A stretch of 55,283 nt of DNA from Acutalibacter sp. (GCA_022511515.1 JAFLRP010000199.1:1-55283), one strand, 5' to 3'. Positions 8,967-16,769 are shown, counted from the first letter of the stretch. The notes: generated from the letters alone by a model not told the origin. Program-made: numbers and translations.

Positions 8967-9066
8967 CAAATTGGGCACATCTGGCAGATTTTGGGGCACA
9001 TCCGGTAAATTCCGGGGGATTTTGATTCCAAATTGGAATCAATTCCTCTTTCTCCCGGGAGGACCC

Positions 9067-9092
9067 CTTTCAAAAAGTGTACCTTTTGAAAG
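9067..9092. repeat. 26-base imperfect palindrome
   Basis: CTTTCAAAA and TTTTGAAAG flank a GTGTAC-type centre. Its core is nearly the same as that of the terminator hairpin at 9197-9238 (TCAAAAGGTACACCTTTTGA). The 393-base gap between 8896 and 9288 holds the SLH promoter, this palindrome, a + strand promoter and that hairpin, but no plausible gene. Confidence 0.55.
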
Positions 9093-9158
9093 CAACCTAA
9101 AAGCCGAATCCAAGCAATCGAAATCTGTGAAAAAAGACGGGAACATTGTAAAATGCAG

Positions 9159-9187
9159 TTGCAATTTCCGTCATTTTCCCGTATACT
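9159..9187 (+). promoter_or_regulatory. Orphan sigma-A promoter facing a terminator
   Basis: -35 TTGCAA (9159-9164), 17-base spacer, -10 TATACT (9182-9187) on the + strand. The predicted start is immediately before the hairpin at 9197, so any transcript would be only about 45-50 bases. Confidence 0.5.
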
Positions 9188-9196
9188 TTACAACAG

Positions 9197-9241
9197 AAAG
9201 CCAGCTATCAAAAGGTACACCTTTTGATAGCTGGCTTTTTC
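9197..9241. terminator. Strong hairpin terminator
   Basis: Perfect 19-base arms (9197-9215 and 9220-9238) around TACA, with a T-run on the + strand. It can end the tag operon (minus strand, stop at 9289) as well as the orphan + strand promoter's transcript. Confidence 0.8.
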
Positions 9242-9288
9242 TTTCGGAAAACACTGAAGCAAAGAGCTTCACGATCTTTTCAGCTAGC

Positions 9289-9678
9289 TTACTGATTCAG
9301 ATCATTTTTGATTTGGGTCGTGGAAATTTCCGGGGTGCGGGGGAGATAGACCACCTCGCACTGCTCCTTGAGAAAATCAAATTTTCCCTCCCAGTCGTCG
9401 CCCATGACGAAGGTGTCCACGTGGTATTCCTTTACGTCGGTGACCTTTTGCTCCCATTTCTCCTCGGGAATCACCAAATCCACGTAGCGGATGGCTTCCA
9501 GGAGCTGCTTCCTCTTTTCATAGGAAAAGTAGCATTTCTTTTGCTTCTCGTTCCAGTTGAATTCGTCGGTGGACAGTGCCACGATCAGGTAGTCGCCGTA
9601 CTGCTTGGCCCGGCGCAGCAGATTGATGTGCCCGTAATGGAGCAGGTCAAAGGTGCCGTAGGTAATCACGCGTTTCAT
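9289..9678 (-). CDS. tagD: Glycerol-3-phosphate cytidylyltransferase
   Basis: Makes CDP-glycerol from CTP and sn-glycerol-3-phosphate, the activated donor for glycerol-phosphate wall polymers. The 129-residue cytoplasmic protein matches TagD in length and signatures: GTFDLLHYGH (nucleotidyltransferase HxGH, His14 and His17) and RTPEISTTQIK near residues 114-124. Its ATG overlaps the stop of the TagB-like gene by four bases, so the two are translationally coupled: enzyme and donor supply together. It is the last gene of the operon that begins at 13249. Confidence 0.95.
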   Translation of the reverse strand: MKRVITYGTFDLLHYGHINLLRRAKQYGDYLIVALSTDEFNWNEKQKKCYFSYEKRKQLLEAIRYVDLVIPEEKWEQKVTDVKEYHVDTFVMGDDWEGKFDFLKEQCEVVYLPRTPEISTTQIKNDLNQ

Positions 9679-10814
9679 GAAAAATTCCTCCTTTGTTCCA
9701 GGTAATCTATGGTTGTTCCGGCAGCGTTCCCGGCGTTTTCCACCATGCCGAATTCCCGGCGGAACTGCTGCATTTTTGCCTGTTGTGTTTCTTCGTCAAA
9801 GACCAAAATATTCGATACCAGCTCGTCGTTCGTCTCCGACCGGGAGAAGGGGAGCTTATCGATGTCAAAGTAGAAATTCCGATCATCCTTGTAGGCCGCC
9901 AAATCGTTCACATAGGCAAAGCAGGGGCGCCCCGTGTTCATGTAATCGAACATCACCGAGGAATAATCCGTCAGCATGGCGTCGCAGAGAAGGTACAGTT
10001 CCTGAATGTCCGGATAATCCGAGGCATTTCTCACATATCGGGGGTCCAGTCCCAGCTCTCCTGCCTTGTCCGCGATATTGGGATGGAGCTTGGCGAGAAT
10101 CAGCCATTCCCCGCCAAAACGTTTTTTCAGGGCTTCCACACACCGAGCGTAGTCCACATCGTAGACCTCCAATCCCTTGTCCTTCCGGAAGGTGGGGGCG
10201 TACAGCATCAATTTTTTCTCCGGAGGAATGTCCAGCGCCCTGCGGGCCTTTTCTTTGATTTCCGGGTGCTCGCCGAACAGAATGTCATTTCTCGGGAAGC
10301 CGCATTCCAAAATCTCTCCGCTGTACCAGAACGCCCGGCGGTAAATGTCGCTCAAAAACCGGCTGTCGGAGAGAAACAGGTCCGCCATGGCGGAATCCTT
10401 TTTCGCGGCTTGCATGTAATCGGTTGGCAAGGCGTCTTCCACGTCGCCCTCAATGCGTTTCAGAGGGAAGCCGTGCCAGGTTTGGATGTAGCAAGTCCTG
10501 CCCCGCTTTTGGGTGTATGCCCATTTCCGGGCATTGTCCACCCACACCCCGGCAGTGCATTGGTGGTAGATAGCTTTCGGAGAATCGATTTTGAGGGGGA
10601 TAACGCCCTCCGGCAGGGTGCAGGCGGCCTCCGGCCCGTTTACGATCCAATAGACCTTCCAGCCCCGCTTTCTCAGCTCCTCCGCAATGGCCCGGGGACT
10701 GTCGGAATATCCTCTGCCGTAATAGCTTTGGCAGACCGCCTTTTTTTGGTCCTTGGGCAGGAAGGAAAGAAGCTGCCACAGACAATTTCGCAAGACTTTT
10801 TGAAGAATGCCCAT
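9675..10814 (-). CDS. CDP-glycerol glycerophosphotransferase (TagB/TagF family)
   Basis: Transfers glycerol-phosphate from CDP-glycerol to a lipid-linked acceptor in teichoic-acid-type polymer synthesis; membrane-associated. The 379 residues contain the family hallmarks TWHGFPLK (catalytic His near 130), LYAPTFR and TDYSSVMFDY near the C-terminus. At this length it lacks the extra N-terminal domain of TagF, so it is closer to the primase TagB, but chain extension cannot be excluded. It abuts the flippase gene (one-base overlap) and overlaps tagD. Confidence 0.9.
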   Translation of the reverse strand: MGILQKVLRNCLWQLLSFLPKDQKKAVCQSYYGRGYSDSPRAIAEELRKRGWKVYWIVNGPEAACTLPEGVIPLKIDSPKAIYHQCTAGVWVDNARKWAYTQKRGRTCYIQTWHGFPLKRIEGDVEDALPTDYMQAAKKDSAMADLFLSDSRFLSDIYRRAFWYSGEILECGFPRNDILFGEHPEIKEKARRALDIPPEKKLMLYAPTFRKDKGLEVYDVDYARCVEALKKRFGGEWLILAKLHPNIADKAGELGLDPRYVRNASDYPDIQELYLLCDAMLTDYSSVMFDYMNTGRPCFAYVNDLAAYKDDRNFYFDIDKLPFSRSETNDELVSNILVFDEETQQAKMQQFRREFGMVENAGNAAGTTIDYLEQRRNFS

Positions 10815-12100
10815 TACCGAGTACCTCCATCATTTTGTAGAAGCCGGCGGTTCTTCACAATGACCACCAGCCGGAACGCTAAAATGGAAAACTCCGTCAG
10901 GGAAGTGAGCACGCACAGGGAGAACAGGTTGATCCCCACGGTAAAATGGGATACCAGCGCCCCCAGCAGGTAGATGACCGTTCCGAAACCCACGGAGATG
11001 TTGGCAAATTTCGCCAGCCCCATGGCGCCCAGCGTAGGATAGCCCAAAATGTAATTGGGGAAGCAGCATACCGCCACGGGCATCAGCAGCCGCAGGGGCA
11101 GCACCACGTCAGCACCGGCCTCGCCCAGCCAGAGGGTCAAGAGCGGCCTTGCAAAAATGAATACCACTGCGCAGCCCGTCAGAATTACAGGGTAAATGAA
11201 CAGCATGGCCTTTTTCACAATGGAGAAATTTTTGTGCTTCATCATGTGGGGGTACAGGCTGTCGGCAATGGGAGACATGCCGTTTTTCGCCGCCCCGATG
11301 ACCTTGTCCGCGTTGGTGTAAAGTCCCGTTGCCACCGGCCCGGCAATTTGTTTCAGAAGCACGCCGTTCAGGTTGGTGTTGATGGAGCCCGCCGCCTTGG
11401 ACAAGAAAAATTGAGAGGATTCCTTGACTTCCGTCCAAATGTCGCGAAAGCGGACCCTACAGAATTTCACGCCCACCTTGGTATATAGGTGCCAGTAGAC
11501 AAACAGCACCGCGCCGCCGTTGCCCAGAGCTGCGAAGAAGGGCACCATCCAGACGTCACCGGGGACGTGGACAAAGAAGAAGATCATGATGGTGGCAAAG
11601 AGCTTGATGCTCACTGCCCGGACCGTCACCGCCGCCATCTGCTCCAAACCCCGGTACATGAAATCCGGCAGCAAAGACACCATACAGGTGGAGAACAGGT
11701 ACATGGTGTAGACTGAGAGCTCCATGGGATTTTCCAGATGGGGCAGAATGAACAGCAGCAGAATGCCGAAAGACAGCAGCATGAAGAACACCTTCGCCGC
11801 CACCACGCAGGTGAGAATGCGGTTCAGGTAGGGCTTGTCCTCCCGGTTTTGGGAAATCTTCGCCGTAGCGGACATGATAAATCCGAAATCGATGAGAATT
11901 TGGAAAAAGTTCACCGTGTACTGGGCCGCTCCCAGCGTGCCCACCAGATCCATGCCCAAAACGCGCACCTGATAGCCCTGGGTGAGCAGTGCCAGAAACA
12001 TGTTGGAAAACTGGAGAATGTACAGCATCAGCGTGTTTTCCAGCAGACTGCCCCGCCGCCGATTTTTGAGTTTTTCTATTAGCTTCATAAATAGTACCAT
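10814..12100 (-). CDS. Polysaccharide/lipid-linked polymer flippase (Wzx/MATE-like)
   Basis: A 429-residue integral membrane protein with about 12 hydrophobic segments, of the MOP/Wzx flippase superfamily (region NTLMLYILQFSNMFLALLTQ, then AAQYTVNFFQILIDFGFIMS). It likely moves the undecaprenyl-linked polymer made by its neighbours to the outer face. I prefer the start at 12100 (MVLFMKLIEK) or 12088. The frame is open further upstream, but that extension lies inside the repeated intergenic element and looks untranslated. It lies between a GT2 glycosyltransferase and TagB-like gene in one operon. Confidence 0.82.
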   Translation of the reverse strand: MVLFMKLIEKLKNRRRGSLLENTLMLYILQFSNMFLALLTQGYQVRVLGMDLVGTLGAAQYTVNFFQILIDFGFIMSATAKISQNREDKPYLNRILTCVVAAKVFFMLLSFGILLLFILPHLENPMELSVYTMYLFSTCMVSLLPDFMYRGLEQMAAVTVRAVSIKLFATIMIFFFVHVPGDVWMVPFFAALGNGGAVLFVYWHLYTKVGVKFCRVRFRDIWTEVKESSQFFLSKAAGSINTNLNGVLLKQIAGPVATGLYTNADKVIGAAKNGMSPIADSLYPHMMKHKNFSIVKKAMLFIYPVILTGCAVVFIFARPLLTLWLGEAGADVVLPLRLLMPVAVCCFPNYILGYPTLGAMGLAKFANISVGFGTVIYLLGALVSHFTVGINLFSLCVLTSLTEFSILAFRLVVIVKNRRLLQNDGGTR

Positions 12101-12274
12101 CGCTTCCGCATGCGCGAAAGCTACCCTTTCTCGGGAATTGTGGCTGGTTTTGCGAAGCAAAATTGCCGCCATTTTCATTCAAAAGTTTTCCGTAGGGAAA
12201 CTTCGCGAAGTTCGTTGCCGGACGAACTTTTGCGCCGACAAAACCGGAAGTTTGAAAATTTATTTTCAAACTTC
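12101..12274 (-). repeat. Dispersed multi-hairpin element, copy A1
   Basis: On the minus strand it runs from the stop of the GT2 gene to the flippase start. It holds five hairpins in order. They are: an arm pair at 12247-12274; one around CCGGCA; AAGTTTCCC-TAC-GGAAAACTT; TTTTGC-TT-GCAAAA; and the final GCTTTCGC-GCAT-GCGGAAGC at 12102-12121, preceded by GAGAAAGGG. It shares the 16-mer CGGTTTTGTCGGCGCA (12231-12246) with copy A3. Confidence 0.75.
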
Positions 12275-13249
12275 TTACCCTTTGAGCTTAAAGAGCAGGG
12301 CAATCACAAAATAGAGCTTTCGCTCCAGTAATTTCAATAATAATTTTTGTCTTCCGCTGAGCGTCCCCAGATACTTGTTGGTCCGATAGTTCGGGAAATG
12401 GGTTTTGAGGTATTCCGCAAACCGGGAAATCAGCTCATTTTTAGAGTCCAGCCGGATCACCCGGACGGAGGCCGTCAGGAAAACGTGACTCACCGTGAGA
12501 AAACACAGCTCGTCCTCATACTGTTCCCAAAGGCCATGCTCCCGGAAATAGGCGAACAAATCTTCAAAGGCGTCCAGAATTTCGGAATTTCGCTCCACAT
12601 TGATGCTTTGAATGATGGAGCCGGGGCGCTGCAAATAATTGTAACCAACATAGTCGAGAACAACAATGCGCTTCGCTTCCAGCATCACCTTCAAGGTGGT
12701 GCGGATATCCTCATACCAGACCCGCAGGGGATAGCGCACGCCTGTGTCAGTAAAAAGGCTCTTTCTGCACAGCTTGTTCCAGGCGCAGGGATAGCACAGC
12801 AATAGGTCCTTGCGGCTTTTCGGGGAGAGGGGCTCGCTTTTCGGCAGATTGTCGGGGAAAACACCCAGTTCTTTTCCCTGCATGTCCACAGAGCGGAAGG
12901 CAAACAGCACCATATCCGCTTCCTGCTGTTCGCCGGCGGTCAGGGCCTTTTTCAGGGTGTCCGGCTCGATCCAGTCGTCGCTGTCGACAAACAGCAGCCA
13001 GTCACCGCTTGCCGCTTCGATGCCGGTATTCCTTGCGCCACCCAGCCCCTTGTTTTCCTGATGAATAGCCCGAATCCGGGGGTCTTTTCCGGCCAGCTCG
13101 TCGCAGAGAGCGCCGCTGCCGTCGGTGGAGCCGTCGTCTATGAGCAAGAGCTCAAAATCCCGCTCCGTTTGGGCGAGAATGGAGGCTACGCATTTTTCCA
13201 GAAAATCCTTCACATTATACACGGGCACGATCACACTGCTTTTTGGCAC
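12275..13249 (-). CDS. Family 2 glycosyltransferase
   Basis: A 324-residue GT-A fold glycosyltransferase: nucleotide-sugar motif IVPVYNV, DDGSTDGSG, ENKGLGGARNTG and the catalytic DSDDW. These are typical of wall- and capsule-polymer GT2 enzymes. I take the GTG at 13247-13249 as start, because GGAGG lies eight bases upstream; an in-frame ATG at 13348 would add 33 residues but lies in the promoter. It is the first gene of the wall polymer operon. Sugar and acceptor specificity are unknown. Confidence 0.88.
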   Translation of the reverse strand: MPKSSVIVPVYNVKDFLEKCVASILAQTERDFELLLIDDGSTDGSGALCDELAGKDPRIRAIHQENKGLGGARNTGIEAASGDWLLFVDSDDWIEPDTLKKALTAGEQQEADMVLFAFRSVDMQGKELGVFPDNLPKSEPLSPKSRKDLLLCYPCAWNKLCRKSLFTDTGVRYPLRVWYEDIRTTLKVMLEAKRIVVLDYVGYNYLQRPGSIIQSINVERNSEILDAFEDLFAYFREHGLWEQYEDELCFLTVSHVFLTASVRVIRLDSKNELISRFAEYLKTHFPNYRTNKYLGTLSGRQKLLLKLLERKLYFVIALLFKLKG

Positions 13250-13319
13250 ACAACCACCTCCAAAGCGTAGGATACACAACTTACAGTCCTCAAATACTCT
13301 TTCGTGGGTATATATTGAG

Positions 13320-13348
13320 ATTATACACCGTTTGGCAAGATTTGGCAA
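13320..13348 (-). promoter_or_regulatory. Sigma-A promoter of wall polymer operon
   Basis: Minus strand -35 TTGCCA (13343-13348), 17-base spacer, -10 TATAAT (13320-13325). TTGCCAAA occurs twice, ten bases apart, over the -35 and spacer, so a regulator could bind here. Confidence 0.75.
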
Positions 13349-13399
13349 ATGGCGATTCCGCGGTTGAGAGAATGAAAGATTTCTTCGCCTTACAGGTTA

Positions 13400-13427
13400 T
13401 TGCTCTTGCGGCAAGATAGCTTATAAT
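13400..13427 (+). promoter_or_regulatory. Sigma-A promoter of XRE regulator
   Basis: -35 TTGCTC (13400-13405), 16-base spacer, -10 TATAAT (13422-13427). Confidence 0.65.
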
Positions 13428-13451
13428 AAGACTGTAACGAAGACTGTAACG
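13428..13451 (+). repeat. Tandem 12-base repeat in XRE leader
   Basis: AAGACTGTAACG occurs twice head to tail between the -10 and the ribosome site of the XRE gene. It is either a regulator site or a chance slippage duplication. Confidence 0.6.
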
Positions 13452-13469
13452 AAAAAAGGAGAGAAACCT

Positions 13470-14003
13470 ATGACTGTCGATCCGAAGAAAACGGGAAATC
13501 AAATTGCCGCCCTGCGAAAAGCGCTGGGGATCACTCAGAACGATCTGGGCGACCGTTTGGGCGTGTCCTATCAGGCGGTGAGCAAATGGGAACGGGGCGA
13601 GACTTTGCCCGACGTGGGACTGCTGCCGGATCTGGCGGGAATTCTGCGCACCACGGTGGACAGCTTGCTGTCAGGCGGTGAAAAAGTCATGAATTACCGG
13701 GGCAAGGTGACCGTGGCAGACATGCGGGAGGGGATCAACTGTCTGCGCCGTCTGGGAGAGCTGCTGGGCAAGGACAATCCCATTTACCGCTATGCCGTCT
13801 CCGGCATCAACACGGGCATGAACACCGATATCGAAGAAGCTTTTGCCGACGATCGTATTTTTGAATGCTTTGTAGCGGAGGCGCTCATCCAGAACCTGAT
13901 GAACGGCTGCTATGTGGACATCACCGACGTGAAAAACAGTTTTAAGACCGAGCGTTTCCGGAACATTGCCTGCGAATACGCGGCAAAATACGGCATTGTT
14001 TAA
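13470..14003 (+). CDS. XRE-family transcriptional regulator
   Basis: A 177-residue protein with an N-terminal helix-turn-helix (about 9-63; ITQNDLGDRLGVSYQAVSKWERG, SQ-KWE signature of XRE repressors). A roughly 110-residue alpha-helical C-terminal domain of unknown ligand follows (region DIEEAFADDRIFECFVAEALIQN). AAAGGAG precedes the ATG. It stands alone between the divergent wall polymer operon and a convergent kinase-like gene with which it overlaps by four bases. Target unknown; the divergent wall operon is the natural guess. Confidence 0.85.
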   Translation: MTVDPKKTGNQIAALRKALGITQNDLGDRLGVSYQAVSKWERGETLPDVGLLPDLAGILRTTVDSLLSGGEKVMNYRGKVTVADMREGINCLRRLGELLGKDNPIYRYAVSGINTGMNTDIEEAFADDRIFECFVAEALIQNLMNGCYVDITDVKNSFKTERFRNIACEYAAKYGIV

Positions 14004-14530
14004 GGGCGCTTTTTCCCCGTTATCAGTTCTCCGAGAAAAGAAACATTTTCTTCAATGGGTTTTGTCCCGTCGATCTTTATGACGGGACAAGTCAGGGACC
14101 TCAGCCAATTCTCCACGGTGTTCTCCGCCCGGGATCCCGCAAAGCGGAAAAAGGCTTCCTCCTGCCCGTACAGATCTCCGCCCGGAAGCATTCTGTCCCC
14201 GAATTGAGAAAAGGAGCGCTCTCTCAGCCGTTTCATGCGTATTTCTTTCGGCACAACCACCCATACAGCATATTGAAAACAGGAAGAAATGTCCTCGCCG
14301 AAATCCCCTGTGACAGAGGCGAGGACAAAATTTTTGCGGGATTTGATTTCTTCGAGAAGAAGCCTTCGGGCTTCTTCTTTTTTGTGCGGGCGGGTATAGT
14401 CCGGCTGGGAATTGATTTTCGGGAAAAACAATTCCTCGCTGTCGATAAACTGAAAGCCCAATTTTTCCGAGAGGGCTTTCCCCAATGTGCTCTTTCCCGC
14501 GCCGTTCAAGCCGCAGAGCAGAATCCCCAT
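14000..14530 (-). CDS. Shikimate-kinase-like small ATPase
   Basis: A 176-residue P-loop protein: Walker A GLNGAGKST (about 7-15), ALSEKLGFQFIDSEELF, and a lid-like RMKRLRERS segment. This resembles shikimate/gluconate/adenylate-type kinases and AAA small kinases. GGAGGAGGGAAC precedes the ATG at 14528-14530. It lacks the shikimate-binding signatures of AroK, so the substrate is unknown. It lies downstream of the VanY gene's terminator and may have a separate transcript. Confidence 0.7.
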   Translation of the reverse strand: MGILLCGLNGAGKSTLGKALSEKLGFQFIDSEELFFPKINSQPDYTRPHKKEEARRLLLEEIKSRKNFVLASVTGDFGEDISSCFQYAVWVVVPKEIRMKRLRERSFSQFGDRMLPGGDLYGQEEAFFRFAGSRAENTVENWLRSLTCPVIKIDGTKPIEENVSFLGELITGKKRP

Positions 14531-14550
14531 GTTCCCTCCTCCTTTTTTCA

Positions 14551-14590
14551 TAAAAAACAAGGGGAAGTTTCTTGCGAATCTTCCCCCTTG
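14551..14590 (-). terminator. Terminator of VanY-type gene
   Basis: Arms CAAGGGGAAG (14558-14567) and CTTCCCCCTTG (14580-14590); on the minus strand it is followed by GTTTTTTA. Confidence 0.7.
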
Positions 14591-14591
14591 C

Positions 14592-15452
14592 TTAATTTTT
14601 CAAATAGTCCCGGTATTCCTCCAAACAGAGGTCCAACCGTTCCATCTCCTCCGCATATTCCTTGCCCACATAACGGTAATGCCAGCTTTCGTTGCTGATG
14701 CCGGTGACGTTCACTTTGCTCTGCTTGTACCGCTGGACAAATCCGTACTCTGCGGCGTGGGAGGCCAGCCAGTAGTAAGCGTCCGTAGACTCAAAATCAT
14801 CGCTGACGTCGTTAAAGTCCACCGCCAGCCCGGTGTGGTGTTCGCTGCAGCCGGGCAGATTGATGGTGAGCAGCGCATCCTCCCGCGCTTCTTCTTCCGA
14901 CATACCCAGTTGATTGATGCGGCTTTGGATCGCCTGATTCAGAATGCCCTCCTGCTGTTCTACGCTGCGGTAGCCCGAGGCGAGCCACAGGTTCACCCCG
15001 TCTGCGTTGGCGGCGTAGAGCATGGCCACCAGATTATCATGGGCGCGGACGTCCACTTCGATATCTCCGGCGGCGATCATGGGGTCGATCTGCCAATCGT
15101 CGGGCAGAGGGTTGTCCGCGTTCACCAACACCAGCAGCGGATCGGACAGCCGGGGATCCTCAGGCTTTGGAGTGGGGGAGGGGGAGGGAGAAGGAGTTAC
15201 GGCGGTGATCTCTCCTCCCATAGCGGGAATGGCGCTTTCCACATCAGAACTGCTGCCGACCGCACTGTTCAGCGTATCGGAGGAGTCAGGATTATCGTCG
15301 CTGCCGGAGAGCATGGAAGAAACCGCAGAAACCAAAAGGGAAACAGCAAGAACAGCCAGCAGGCATACGCCTGCCAGCTTGACAAGAAAAAGGTTACGTT
15401 TTCTGATCCGTTCCCGTTCCATCTTGGCGCGGTCACGCTCCGCCTTGTTCAT
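14592..15452 (-). CDS. D-alanyl-D-alanine carboxypeptidase, VanY/LdcB type (M15B)
   Basis: A membrane-anchored peptidoglycan-trimming metallopeptidase of 286 residues. A basic N-terminus and one membrane segment (about 23-46, KLAGVCLLAVLAVSLLV) are followed by a Ser/Pro/Thr linker (VTPSPSPSPTPKP). The catalytic domain has the zinc motif SEHHTGLAVDF and the downstream ESWHYRYVG, together giving the His/Asp/His ligands of VanY. It is expected to remove terminal D-Ala or act on L,D tetrapeptides on the outer face. Repeat copy A2 lies between it and the M23 gene. Confidence 0.92.
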   Translation of the reverse strand: MNKAERDRAKMERERIRKRNLFLVKLAGVCLLAVLAVSLLVSAVSSMLSGSDDNPDSSDTLNSAVGSSSDVESAIPAMGGEITAVTPSPSPSPTPKPEDPRLSDPLLVLVNADNPLPDDWQIDPMIAAGDIEVDVRAHDNLVAMLYAANADGVNLWLASGYRSVEQQEGILNQAIQSRINQLGMSEEEAREDALLTINLPGCSEHHTGLAVDFNDVSDDFESTDAYYWLASHAAEYGFVQRYKQSKVNVTGISNESWHYRYVGKEYAEEMERLDLCLEEYRDYLKN

Positions 15453-15464
15453 GGTTATACCATT

Positions 15465-15640
15465 GCTTTCACGTTAGTGAAAGCCACCTTTCTTTGGAAA
15501 CTGCGGCTGGTTTTGCAAAGCAAAATGATTGCTGCAGAAGTTTTCCGCAGGGAAACTTCTCAAAGTTTGTCTCCGACGAACTTTTCATGGAAAACAAAAG
15601 CCGCAAAACCGGAAGATGGAAAATGCATTTTCAATCTTCT
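15465..15640 (-). repeat. Dispersed multi-hairpin element, copy A2
   Basis: Same hairpin series as A1, upstream of the VanY-type gene. It shares GCGGCT and CCGGTTTTG segments and AAGTTTCCC-TGC-GGAAAACTT. The last hairpin GCTTTCAC-TAAC-GTGAAAGC (15465-15484) differs from the others by a compensated G-C to A-T pair. The preceding tract is AAAGAAAGGTGG, and the start codon is 12 bases beyond. Confidence 0.75.
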
Positions 15641-15686
15641 GCCCCCTTTTACCGTCCGTGTTCTTCCACATCCCAAATCGCGTAAA

Positions 15687-16769
15687 TCAGGAAGTTTCCT
15701 CCGTGGGCTGGGAGGACGGCACAAAGCAATCGTCGGGGATTTCCTCCCGCTGCCGCTGTACTGCTGCCCACTCCTTGGTGGCGTCGTCCCGCTGAACTGC
15801 GCTCTGATGCCTGCGGAGCAGGTTGCACAACGCGTACACATCCACCCAAATTTCGTTGTTCCCTTCCTTTTGGGATTCGTCAAAAATCAACTGCAGGCCG
15901 TAGTGCAAGTGGCTCACGTTGATATTGTTGGTATTTTCAGTCAGGCTGTAGCCGGTACGTCCCACATAGCCGATGACGTCCCCCGCCATGACGGTCTGCC
16001 CTACGGCAAGACCCTCCGCGTAGGGGCGGTTCTGCCGGAGATGGGCATAATAGTGGTAGCGTTTGCCGTCAAAGCTGCGGATGCCGATGCGCCAGCCGCC
16101 GTACTGATTCCAGCCCAAGGCCTCCACCACGCCGGATTCCACGGCGATTACCGGCGTGCCCACCTGCGCCATCATGTCGTGGCCCAAGTGCTTTCGCTTG
16201 TAGCCGTAGCTGCGTCCCGCGCCGAAATCGTCGTAGTCGCTGTAGGGAAAGGTGGAGGCGATAGGGGAACAGCCTTTTAAGCCGTACTGCTGCTCCCAAC
16301 CTTCTTCCGTTTCCGTTTCCGTTTCAAACTCGCCCACCAGTCCGCCCAACACGGCGTCGTAGGCTTCCCGGTAGTAGCTGAAATACTGCATGTCGGCGGC
16401 CTGCTGGGAAATGCTCTCTCCGTCCTTTGCCCGCCCCACGGCGCTGTCCAGATCCTTTCGCTTGTAGCGGGAAAAATCCCCGCCGTATTTTGCGCCCAGA
16501 TAGGCCAAAAGCTCGATCCAATCGATATGGGGCTCTTCGCTGCCGTAGGTGGAAAGATCGATGTCCAACGCCGTTTTTAAGAGATTTTCCGGCACAGTGA
16601 AATCAACCCACTTGATATAGTCCGCTTCCGTCTTTTTCTCCGGAGCGGTATTCGCCGTCACCGCACCCTGGGGAAGTAGACATAATACAGCTATCAGCAT
16701 ACAACAAATCGCCGGTAAAATCAACCAGAATTTTTTGGGAAGCCTCCACGCTGCAAACATAGCCATCAC
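15687..16769 (-). CDS. M23-family cell-wall metallopeptidase
   Basis: A 360-residue LytM/M23 peptidase, exported through an N-terminal membrane segment (about 14-35, FWLILPAICCMLIAVLCLL). A helical region of 100 or so residues precedes the catalytic domain, with zinc ligands HLGHDMMA and HLHYG. Region GTPVIAVESGVVEALGWNQYGG is the usual beta-sheet core. It cleaves peptide cross-links or may act as a structural LytM protein, as SpoIIQ does during sporulation. The start is uncertain: GTG 16769, ATG 16766 or ATG 16760, with only a weak GGGAGA site. Confidence 0.88.
   Translation of the reverse strand: MMAMFAAWRLPKKFWLILPAICCMLIAVLCLLPQGAVTANTAPEKKTEADYIKWVDFTVPENLLKTALDIDLSTYGSEEPHIDWIELLAYLGAKYGGDFSRYKRKDLDSAVGRAKDGESISQQAADMQYFSYYREAYDAVLGGLVGEFETETETEEGWEQQYGLKGCSPIASTFPYSDYDDFGAGRSYGYKRKHLGHDMMAQVGTPVIAVESGVVEALGWNQYGGWRIGIRSFDGKRYHYYAHLRQNRPYAEGLAVGQTVMAGDVIGYVGRTGYSLTENTNNINVSHLHYGLQLIFDESQKEGNNEIWVDVYALCNLLRRHQSAVQRDDATKEWAAVQRQREEIPDDCFVPSSQPTEETS

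Noticed and set aside
8554..9705. Plus-strand open frame of about 380 codons
   Set aside because: Antisense to the SLH gene start and tagD, and passing through both promoters and the terminator hairpin of the gap; composition is not protein-like.
12101..12178. Start of the flippase at 12178
   Set aside because: The extra 26 residues are encoded by the repeated element A1, which is non-coding at its three other locations.
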